From assembly GCA_002633005.1 (NCBI GenBank), contig NMRA01000468.1, positions 159,152 to 223,151 of the forward strand: a stretch of 64,000 nt of DNA. Direction: 5' to 3'. Of this stretch, positions 1-12,000 are shown piece by piece; position 1 is the first letter of the stretch; every line of letters begins with the position of its first letter. A program made the translations under genes and the position numbers. This stretch comes from Phoronis australis (lineage: Eukaryota; Phoronida; Phoronidae). The notes beneath the pieces were generated by a model, which saw nothing but the letters and a program-made list of their open reading frames with translations, was not told where the DNA came from and did no database searches.

Positions 1-70
1 TGTTGCGAGCCGTCTCGAGGGATGACTGTTTACGACGCAGCTCTATCAGCAGTAACACAAGCTCTTCGTG
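1..70 (-). CDS. PLEKHA5/7-like: PLEKHA-like exon 14 (partial, runs off the window)
   Basis: After the acceptor CTTTACAG the exon encodes HEELVLLLIELRRKQSSLET and ARN before the window ends. This amphipathic stretch probably begins the helical C-terminal region of the PLEKHA family. The exon's 3' end is not in the window. Confidence 0.82.
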
Positions 71-3000
71 CTGTAAAGAGCAAATCAATACGTTTTAAAT
101 AACAGAATTTAAAAAAGGCTCGTAGATTTTGTTCAAAACCATAGCAAAAGGAAAGGAAAGAAAACCATAATCTCATTTAGGATAGGAAACATAGAAATGA
201 ACACAAGAAATATTCAGATTAAACATTTTCTCAAGATACTCACCGACTTGCCCAGTAAATCTTCAGCCGTTATACTCAAGCGATGACCATTTATATAGCG
301 ACTGTTATTGGGATCTTTGAAGTTAGCAGCAGTAGCCTTTATGTGGTTTAAAAGACAGGAGCAACATCAGAAATAGAATAATCGCACGAGTACACACATG
401 AGAAAATTCAGCAGTAACAACAGACAGTCATGAAACAATGGTGAGCGGTAATCCACAACACGCCATCTTGGAGCTTAATACCACAAAGACAGAGACGTCA
501 ACCTATCAGCTTTCAGTCACAGAAAGAATTCAGATAAGGAGAATATAAATATTTGGAAGGAAATGCAAAGTCTTTTTGATGATTTGAACACTTATTTTGT
601 GCAAGTTCAGACTACATCTTATGTTCAGACAAGTCTCCTTAACAATGAGACATCAGAAACAGAGGTTGCACTTTGCAAGAAAGGCTTTTAATGGGTGCAC
701 CTTCGGCATATCTGCACGTAGCAAATACTTTTTTCTACAGAAACCGTTCCTTTAACATGGAATAGTTGCAATGTCAACGTTTTGTGCTCATCCATTGAGA
801 AAGGAAAGTACTTTCTCCACCAGATAGCAGTGGCGCTCACCAATGCTGTGTTGTCAGTTATCACTTAACCACAGAGAAAAGACAGACATAAACAACTCAA
901 AGACAAGTGTCCGACGATTTATAACTTTACATTTAGTGAGATATACAAACTTAATTTCTTTCATGATATGACTATTACCTCAGGATGTCAGTTTCAAACA
1001 ACAGCGAATTGCAATAATTAACTTGCAACATGTGAGTGAATGACAATGTGTATATAACGCAAAAGCGATTCTTGGGGCAGTGCTAATTTGTTTCCAACAT
1101 TTCCCAAACACGAGTCATGAATGTTAACTCTTCATGTTTTCCATGCGTTGTTACACTGTGTTCAGAATAAGCTCACAGAACAATAAATCGATCCATTCTT
1201 ATTTTACCTTACTTTGAACAATCACGACTATTTTGAACATGACTGTTTTGAACATGGCTGTTTTGAACATGGCTGTTTTGAACATGACTGTTTCGAACAT
1301 GACTGTTTCGAACATGACTGTTTTGAACATGACTGTTTTGAACATGACTATTTTGAACATGACTGTTTTGAACTTTGGTGGCACTGTAACACTCAATCTA
1401 GTTTTAATAGAACGACACAGAATGGTGTCAGTTGGTACATACACAGGTTTTCTGGCTCTTAACATAAGTGTTTAATGCAACCAATTGTGTGAAGTGACTT
1501 ACCCGCGACCCCGGGACCGACTGTTCACTCCATCTACTATTAAATGGGCACATGCCATTTCAGTTTTGCTGATGTCAGATGTAAGTGATATAACATTGTC
1601 ACAATACCCATCAGCATGTTACTGTTGTGTATTAGTGGTGTAAAAAAGCACCACTATGACACAAGTGTGTTTCATGTGCAGTCATTTGAGATTGCAACAT
1701 TAACTGAGAACCTGTGATACATACCACCACCTGTGACTCTGGCATGGAGGGGTCCTCTCTGACTGTCTGAATTGGATGGTTACTTCTGGCGCCACCTAAA
1801 TTAATCAGCTCAGCAATAACTTTGTGGTTCTTACAGGAATTGGTCAATGACTGAAAACAACTTTCATGAGAACGTCATGAGAAAGTTAACACTTCATAAG
1901 ACATTTCTGTCTAACAAAGACAATTAACCACGTACTAACCATTTTATGAAGAGCAAAACTATCACAAAATCAATAATATTGAGTCAGACATGTAAAAGAA
2001 CAGTGTGGAAAAGCGTGCATGGAAATGGTGCGAAGTCAAGAAAACTTGCAAAGCCATCACAATCACACACAAAACACGGCAAACTGGACAAATCAACAAT
2101 CCCCCGAATGTAATAGCACAACTAACCTCCCCTTGTTAAAGTAGGCGACGGTTCGTGTCGAATATGTCTGTCATGTAGCGACATCTGTGGAGCAGAGCAT
2201 CTGCGTGTGGGTGATGTCCAGGACAACGGGCGATTAGACGATGAATATGGCATACCCTTCAGTGCTGGTGGATTGGACAGTCTACTATGGTCTTCAATGT
2301 AGAACGGGTGGTTAGGTTGAACAAATAGATGAGTAGAGTTTGATTTTTTCAGAATGCCTTTGCACTTTACTTCTTTGATTCCAAGGTTTGTGGCGATAGA
2401 AGATGAACGGGGATCAAATACAGATCTGACACCCGTGTGGTATCCTGCTTCTCCTGCTCTCCTTTCTTGGAGGTACAATTGCTGCTCAGTTCTTCCATTC
2501 TGGACAGAGGAATGGTGTGAAACTCTTTCTTTTTGGAGGTACGATTGTGTCGTGCTTTGGCCATTTTGGGAAGATTGCTCAAGGACTACCAGTGACTCAT
2601 AGTCGTCTTGGAGTGGAATGTTCACATAGTCCTGACTGATATTTGTGGCAATCTGAACACCTCTGCTCGATTCCTGTGTGTTGCCAGGTAACGGTGCCCT
2701 TTTGACCTCATGTGTCACTGCTAAAGTGTTCAATAAGCTTCAAGTTATGATTGCTCCGTATTTTATTGAACGTTTCAAATTTGAACTTTAACTTTACTTA
2801 CATGGTGTAAATAAAAATTTGATCATTTTTAATCCATCTCAAAAAGTCAAAATGCCAAAAACTGTGCCTCTGCCAAATATTTTAGTCACTGAATGCATAA
2901 AAGATGATTACCAAATGAACATTTTTGTTTTCACTACAGGAACACTAGTGCTGAATCTTACTCCAACACCTTGCCTCGTGAAAGCTCATTAAAAGCAACT

Positions 3001-6000
3001 GCATTGCAATTGTGTATATTAACTGGAAGCCAGGAAAGTCAGGTCCTCTTAGAGCGAGTGAGGAGCAACAAGAATGAGCAGTCACACGAAACGGAGGCTC
3101 AACTTATCCCAGGGAACATCGTCGGGCAGTTACAAATCTATGCGAAACCTCTCAATTAAAGGAAAACACTCGTAAGAGGTTAGTTGTGCTACAATATCAG
3201 AGGCTACATCAAAATTGTTGGAAACTGAGTTAACATCAAAGAGGTTTCCCACGCAATGACAGAGCTGAGCTAAAGCTGCATACAGCATGATCCTTTTCAT
3301 GAAACTCATTCAAACATGATCAAATGCTTTAATTACGTCATCAGCGAAATGCTATGTCACAATTCATTTCTTTTATTGGATCGATACATGCAATTTCAAG
3401 AGCGTTGTGGCAATTTCCGACAATCAAAAGAAATGTTCTCAATTCACCTTCAGAATAAACAATCTGAGAAGTGGTAAACTGCATGTTCGCTTTATACATG
3501 TTGCCATGACAACCAGGGCAGCAGAATGAAGCTTTGGTATGTGAATGTCACGCAGCAGAATAAAGCAGTAATTTCACTCGTGCACACGAACAGAGACACA
3601 CAGACAGACACGGAAGGATGAAAGGAGCACGGCATGTACTACTAATGCTAGAGTTGTGACAAATGTCCTGAACCATCTGTCCGTAACTGAAGCCAGCCAA
3701 ACAGTGGTGGTAAGACGAGCAAAGCTACAGGCGACAGCATTGGTTAAAACCAGATGTCATGTACAACTTACCTGGCTGATGCCTGCTGTGAGGGTCTCGC
3801 CCACCCTCCTGTCTCCTGGCAACATCGCCTTTCTGATCCTAATACACAAGAGAACAATGTTTGTCGTGATAAATTGAAAAGTATTGATATGACATGCTCT
3901 CTAGTTTAGTCCTTCCCATAGAGATAAGAATGGGTTTTGTTTCAAAAACAAACAATTATGCTCTTTTACAGGGTACGAAGACAGTACAAAAATTTATATG
4001 GGGCAACACTATAATTCAATTTTGAACAAAGCAAGATGACAGTTCAAAGAAAGCAAGTCAATCACAATTAAATAACACTCTTTTCGGGGTTGACTAGTGT
4101 AATCTCTGGAAAAGACAAGAAAATTCAACAACAATTGATTTTTTGTACGAGTTAGGCATGCGCATGTGTTATAGTGAACTCCTGAGATGTGTCAATTTCA
4201 TTGTCACCTTGTGTCCAATTGGTCAATGTAATCATCATTTTGCGTCTTATTGGTCGATGTCATCATCACATTCTGTCCGATTGGTCATGTAATCTTCTTG
4301 TGTCTGATTTATCAATGTCAACATCATCTTGTGTCTGATTTATCAATGTCAACATCACCTTGTGTCTGATTGGTCACATAATCATCTTCCTGTATCTCGA
4401 TTGGTCACGTAATCATCTTCTTGTGTCTAATTGGTCGATGTCATCATCTTCTTATGTCTGATTGGTCATGTAGTTAACTTCTTGCATCTGATTGAAAATG
4501 TTATCAACTCTCCTTGTGTCTGACTGGTCGATGTCATCGTCTGCTTGTGCCTCATGGGTCAAAATAAATGTCTTCTTGTGTCTGAGTGAATTGAACACGT
4601 CGCAAACGACTCATTGTACACACGATGACATGTTTTAACACAATTAAAGTATCCACCATTCATCTCTTAAGTCGCAGCCAGTTATACCATGTCACATGCA
4701 GGTCACATGACCAAATTCAAATTATCTGCAGCCATTACTACTGAATCTGGAAATTTACTTTGCAAAAGTGCTTACTACTAAATTCTTCATTTTGGCACGG
4801 TTTGTATTCCACTAGTAACAAACTCCTAATGATACATGTTTGAATATTTATAGCAAGGCAAATTATTGACGTGTGAAAGCATCAAAGAGATGACAGAGTT
4901 ACTGTAGCTCTGGACCAGACATGTGACAATTCACAGCCAATAGGAGTCCTCCATCAGTCCACAAACAGGTCAACGCTGTGCACTTAGCCACCATAGTTGG
5001 CAGCTTACGCCACCTGTTGTGTAAGCAGCATATTAAAGCAAAGTTATCACACGAAAGTGAAACAATAAAGGTAATACCAGGCGTTAAAAAAGTTAAACAG
5101 ACATTAAGAAACCCAAATTCATCATGTATCCTGGTTACAAAGAGCAATTCCTAAGCGAAACCAAAAGGTTTCTGCTAGAAGCAAAGGATCGTTTGGTTAA
5201 ATCAAACCAGAACTTTCAGAAGAAAATTATAGCTAGAGGTGAAAAAAACACATCACTATGTTAACTGAAGAATTAGCAAGTAAGACCACACCGGAGATTG
5301 AAGAAGTTAGTGATAAACTCCGAATGCCATGTTTATTTCTACAGAGGACACGTGATATTACCTTGATTGTTTCACTCACCTGTAAATGACTTACTTCAGG
5401 ATACTGGAAGAATAACGGCTCGTTGGCTCGCGCAAGGGATCTCTGAGACGCTTCTAGAATGTTCTGCGCCGTGTTTGGGGTCTTCTGCTTGGCAAGGTCG
5501 TGGGCTAGTCTGTCAATAAATGCGACAGGGAGAGGAGGTCTGGATGGGGGAGGAGATGACGAGTCAAAACTCTGGCTTTTGTCTCCGGGGACATTTTCAT
5601 AAATAGGTTGAGCAGGTCCAGCGGCAGGCGGCTGTTGTCTGTCGCGCCAGTTTTGCAGATCCTTCATAGTGTCCTGTGGACGGGCTTCGGGTGGAGCACG
5701 CTGGGGTCCGCTAGTGTGTAAGGGCTGATGGGGGAAATGAGATTCCTGAGGTGGGTTATTCTGTGCATGTCTCGTAGGCATCTGGGGTTCTGGACGTTGA
5801 CCCCGGCCATTATCTGGATGTTGACCCCGGATATTATCTGGGTATTTAGAATGAGGGTTAACGTTCGGCACTTCTGGTCGTTGACGAGCTTGACTTGAGG
5901 TAGTACTATCATAACTGCCATTATTTGGTGACTGCCCGTAGGGGGCGCTGCTGATGGGGATGGTCCGTCGTGGATTTGTTGGAGAATGGCTCGGGAACGT

Positions 6001-9000
6001 TTCACCTCTGTGCAGTGCATCGGGATATTCTGGGTAGTGATCGGACAAGGGTCGACCTCGATCGCTGACAGGTTTAGGGTAATGCTCTGAGAGGGGGCGA
6101 CCACGGTGTGCGGCATCCCGCGGTGACCTCGGTGAGGGCTGACCATTGTAGGGGCTCGCAGGGGAAAGTGCGTTGCGGGTAGGACGGTGTGTGGAGAAGC
6201 CTGCGTCGCCATCTTTGTTGACATTTGGAGGCGACGGCATGCCATCTCCATCAGTTCTGTTGAACTCTTTCTCCATGCTGCAAAGAAATGAAAATTTTAG
6301 ATTACACTGATAACACAAAATTTCAGAATAAACAAACCCATCCAAAAAGTATTACTTCATGTATCCCTCATTGCTATAGCAACAATTTGACATAACCCAA
6401 CCTGCCCTTAGAATGCCTCAGGATATACCAGTCTTCTGAACTCTGAAGAACACAACGAAGTAGTGTCGTAATCACGGAATACTCAGTTTTATTGTTGTTA
6501 CAACATCGGTGTTGATTTCACGACACGCAGCTCACAAGTTAAATCACTCTTTCCAGATAACAATTTTGATCTCATCAAGAAGTCGACCAGCATTAAAATC
6601 TCATCAATTTAGGACATAACATGGCTGTCAAGTGAAATTTTATTCTTAAAATTTTTCATAAAAGATCAGTAAAACCAAATAAATTCTGTATCATATTTAA
6701 ACATCTATGTCATTGCTACCATCTGACAATGATTCTTATTTCGCATTCACAACAGTGTTAAAGGCTTTTGAAAAATCAAAAAAGGCCATTTGGCAATTAT
6801 TTTGTCTAAAGATGATGCGATTTTACAATACACGCCGATTCAAAAGTAACGTTTATTATTACTTCCTACTTAAAGTTGTATAACATTGGATCCATGACAT
6901 CACATTATATTGAGAAGAATAACTATCAGGGCTTGGAATGACCAATGACAAAAAACGCGGAAACTTTGAAACTTTTACGGCCCAAATCATGCCCGATAAC
7001 CAGCCTTGAATTGGTCAATGTGAACCTTTCCCCGACAAAAATCGGGAGGACTAAAAAAAAAACAAAAAAAAAACGTTACCACCATCAGTACCATGCGTCT
7101 GCGTCCTATTAGCTCGCCCGTCCACTCCCAACCCAGACATTTTTGGCTGCAGAGCGGTAGTATTTGTCGCCGCGCTTAACAATAACACGAGATGCCATTG
7201 AAAATCCCACCACGCTGTCCCAGATGCCCCGGCAATGTTGACAATTTACGTTCCTCCGAAACATAAAGAGCAACTTCCGCTTTTCAAGGTGAACGTCGTC
7301 TGCAACGCCACGGTAAGAAAGGAATTTGCCGCGGAAATTTTATATCAAAACCGATTTTTTTACGCGGAAATATTTTGAAAAAAAGCGGAAAGCACATTTC
7401 AAAAAAGCGGAAATCCGCGTTTCCGCGGAAAATTCCAAGCCCTGAACTATGAATATCAAAATACCCCTCTTGCCACAGTCTCCACATAAGTTACCACATA
7501 CAGTACAAACCAGAAGTATTCGGACAAAATGACGCAGAATTCCCAGCCATTACCGATGAGTGAAACCTGACCTCATTGTCAGAATAGTGTCCCCTGATGA
7601 CCAAGAGTGAAGGGAATAACAGTTAGAAAGGTGGCTGAGCCATTCTGTGATTAGAATTTTGGCAAAATAATTCTAGTGTTTAGTTATGACGCATGTCCCA
7701 CTATTATGATGCAATTTGGACCCACATATAGGAATAAAAATGCAGTCACATTACATTTTCGAAAACCTTGTCGGTCTTGGATTTTTTCCCATTGATATAA
7801 CCATGGGGGCAATTTAGCACTTGAAATTATGAGTTTGGATTGATTGGTGTTGTCCGTTAACGGTTGCACCCATTGTATACTCCCAGAGAGTTCAGAAGGA
7901 TAGGGGTTGATCAGATACGTGGCCATTTTCAAAGTGCTTGGTAATTTTCAACGCTGCGTAAATGTGACCCAATTATTATCATTGTTTTTAATTTTAGCAT
8001 TTTAATTTTATTTGACTGGGTCCACAACGTCAAAGTGACGTCATATTAAACAAGCGAATAGTCAATACCTGTCATTTTTGCTGTAAACATAATTAGTGGT
8101 AATGACCTGGAAATGGTATTGTGTCTGGTTACTTTTGTCCTGTACCGTATTTACCAGCAGGGTATTTTCTAAATTCAAAAATAATAAAAGTTGTGCCTCT
8201 CGAAACAACAGTACAGCATTTTACATCCAGTGCTGCAGAGGCGTAGGGGCACGTAGGCGTAGCCAACTACCTTAAAGTTTTGGCATTTGAAAATAGCGCC
8301 TACGCACTGTAAGTTACGTTCAGTGCTCAAGGTGATATGGTGGGCTTTTGGCGCCTACTTACCTCTAATTGTACCACTACAGCACTGGTTACATCATGTA
8401 GACAAATACAGATACCAACACGTATTCCCATACTAAACCCCTCACCCTGTATCTAGACCAGTTGTGGTGGACAAACTGACAAGTACTCTGGGACTACTAA
8501 ATCCATACCAGAGAAGAAGAAAATCCCATGGCCTCTTCCTCTAATCCCATTGGTCATTTTTGTTAACTCTAAGGCGGAAGATTGAATCCTGAAGACGAAC
8601 ATGTATGTGATCACAAGCGACTAGCCCGACTCCTAAGATTGCTCACATGGCCCTGACCAATCACCCGTCACCACAGCACCTCCGTGTACACAATTTGATC
8701 TTCAACCACTTTCTGACACAGAATATTCAGTTGGCCTCAACAGATTTAGTAGCCTTGATAGACTAATTAGGAAGGCAGCATTGAACACAGTCCTAAACCA
8801 TGTAAGTTACACCAACTGACATCATTGTATAAAACATACAATAGTCAGAAGTAACACACTTTATCGATTTACATGAGATGTCGTACTCTTGCCTCTATCA
8901 CCATAGCAACAAGCCAACAAGTCACAAACCCGACTGGTTTTTGTAAGAAGCCCTCAATGTTGCGCCATTCTGTTCAGATTAAAGCACATTTGCATAGCCT

Positions 9001-12000
9001 AGCAACAAGCTTCCAAAGACATCCTTGTAGAATGTCAATCTAGCACACTACAACAAACCCTAAACCTTCATGCAAATCACACTTGCCATGTCAATCCTCT
9101 GAAAATTCACAAGCAAACTTTCATCAAATTAGGTCAAAGTGTGTGTGGTTTCATTAGTCACGACACAAATTTTGCGAAAGCGAACACAACACAAATTGTT
9201 AGTTCAAAATTCACACGGTGGTTTAATCAGTCAAATTATCCAAATGGTTACCATGGGGATGCACGGCGCTCCCATTCATAGCTGAAAATGGTTTATCAGC
9301 ACTGAGATTATTTATTGAATTTGAAATTAAAATGGTAAAATGTAGCCAAGTGTTTTTTTCGAAGTTAGGAGACTTGAACAAAAACATAAGACATGCAAAA
9401 ATTAATACTGTACAGATAATCTTCTAATTAAACCCGATATTGATTTTTTAGCTGACATAAAGAACACATAATGACTTTGTATAACACAGGGCAACACGAA
9501 CAATAAATGACTCAGGTTGGTGTATTGTACATTAGTTTTATACACGGTCTACGCTTCACTGCACACTGACATGCCAATTGAACTTGGTATAACTATGTTT
9601 ACTTGAAAAAGAAATAAAACTATGCTATTCAATGCTTAATTCCCTTTGAGAATCAGACTACTGGATACTACCAAGAGTGCTTAAAGTAGGGATCTCAAAA
9701 ATCATGGGTTAGGCATTAACCTTATGTAAGAACCTACAACAATGGGTGTGCTCCAACAGCAGATGTACCCATTGTGTGCTCCCAGGAAGCTGGGAAGCAT
9801 TAAGATTGACTGAATCCATGGGCAGGAAAGAATTTTCGAAGTGCTTAGTAATTTACAGACCTACGTAACTTGGCAAATTTTTTTTTTAATTTTGGCATTT
9901 AAATTTTATTTGACTGGGTCCAAAACATTGAAATGACAATACTGAACAACCGAATAAAACGGTACGCAGTGTTTAAGTAGGCAGGAACAAAAAGCATCAT
10001 CCCGTTGGGTATACGTGTCACGTACATCCTAAGTAGACACTGACATGGCGGGAACAACTTATACAAGAGCAGACAACAGACAGTACGTTGTCACGGTCTA
10101 CATGTAAAGTACAAGGGCCTTACTTGGGGTCCCTCTGAAGTATTGAGGCCAGGCTCATCGCGTTCATCCATTTTTTCATGTCCTCCTGACTGTCAGCAGC
10201 GAAGTAATATGTCCTCATATTGGCATGCTGCGCCTTCAAACAAACAATAACATTTCTTTCTATGAATTGAACAGAAGAANNNNNNNNNNNNNNNNNNNNN
10301 NNNNNNNNNNNNNNNNNNNNNNNNNNNNNNNNNNNNNNNNNNNNNNNNNNNNNNNNNNNNNNNNNNNNNNNNNNNNNNNNNNNNNNNNNNNNNNNNNNNN
10401 NNNNNNNNNNNNNNNNNNNNNNNNNNNNNNNNNNNNNNNNNNNNNNNNNNNTGGTAACGCACGCGCTCTCTATGCCCCAGGTCGTGAGTTCGAGTCTTTG
10501 GTACGTTCAGTTTTTCCTGTTTGACACGTTCTCCGTGTTTTGTTTTTTTTTCCTTTTTTTCTTGGAAAATACTTCAGGAATCAAGGAAAATGCTTGATTT
10601 TTAGAGGTAAAAACAGAAAAATTTCCTGAGCGGGAGGGGGGTTTGACCTCCCCCCATTCGGTGCTATGCGCATCTACAATCGTGGTTTAGTTTGCGCAAA
10701 TGCTTACAGCCGGACAAAATGTTGACCCCCCCTTGTGATATCCTAGATCCGCCACTGATCACTCTTTACTGTTGATTATCTACAGATAACTTGACTGAAT
10801 GATTAGCAAGTCTATGGCTTCATTGGTGACTTACTTTGAATGCAAACTTCTTGTTAATACTGTCTTCTGACAAACAAGGGTTGATTTTGTAACTGGGCAG
10901 TAAAATGGAGCCAAGGGTGTGCTGTTCATCAGGACCTGAAAAATAAGAGATATGGTGTGATGCACTGTGCATTTCAGTGAGAGACTCGGACACCAGGTGG
11001 TGCTACTGAGGAGGGTCCTCTCTTTATTACCTATACAAAGAGAGGACTGAAAGATGTTCCTTGGCACAGATCCATTCATGGGATACGAGTCCCATGAGAC
11101 TTGAATGGATGCTCAATAGTGACACCTAGAGGACGTTAAGCTCCTCACCAGCTTGAGTTGCGTTTAATGTCTATGTAACAGTATATTCAATGAAAGACTG
11201 GGATACATCTCTCAGTAGGTCTGTTTTAGAAATAACACTCCTGACCTAACTTCGATTCTTATAGCCCCCATCTGCACCAGTGTCTCCCACCAACCTGTAC
11301 TTTTGTGACATCTATCATCAAATATCACTTGTCAGTATTGAAACACTGGCCCAACCCACTCTACTCACCTTTGTAGTAAAACAGACAGAAGTCGGAGAGG
11401 ACAAACCAGCGTTTCTTCCAAGACTTGAGACCAGTACTGTCCTGTTTTTGAAGCCAACCCCTCATAGATACTGGAGATCGCTCACTCCGTTTGGCCGACG
11501 GGGTCCGGTCCAACACTCTTTAAGAAGTAAACATTAAACAATCAAAATAAACAAGAAAACATCTGTATTAATAAGCATACTTTCAAGTCTAAGAATAAAC
11601 TATATTGAATAATAACTCAATTTTTGTGGTAGTTACTGTAACGTCACCGACAGTAAAATCACTAGGAAAACAATAGTTTGGTTGGTAGGGGAAGGATTAC
11701 GTTATTATCTGCAAAAACTATATCGTAATTATTTCTTACTGATTTCAAATAAAAAATTAAACTAATCCTAAAACATGAGAAGAGAATAAAACTTTTAGAA
11801 TATAACTCTTACTTATGTTTGCCGGATCCTCTTCTGTAGCGACTTGGACGCTTTGACTTGGCACTAGGTGGCGTTTTAGTAGAGCTGGGTGATGTAGGAC
11901 TAGATGGGGACGGGGCCTCCTTGTTTCGTGTCTCTCTCCTGCCCAGCACAGGACCAGACGGGGAACCCTGACTCCCCATGGGAGATAAATCCTGCCCACT

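Larger units (their letters stand above)
6278..10123 (-). other. PLEKHA-like intron between exons 8 and 9
   Basis: Contains the 518-base transposon (6927-7444) and the two related repeats (7838-8066, 9738-9960). Near 8230-8370 short inverted GCGTAGG/CCTACGC motifs recur. No exon found. Confidence 0.6.

Noticed and set aside
1199-1475. Overlapping 80-88-codon ORFs in three frames
   Set aside because: They are produced by a 15-base minisatellite (a multiple of three), which keeps every frame open; no gene features.
5664-6251. 195-codon ORF in another minus frame
   Set aside because: Shadow of the Pro-rich PLEKHA-like exon; the used frame has splice sites, correct phase and the family DMEK-like join to PH.
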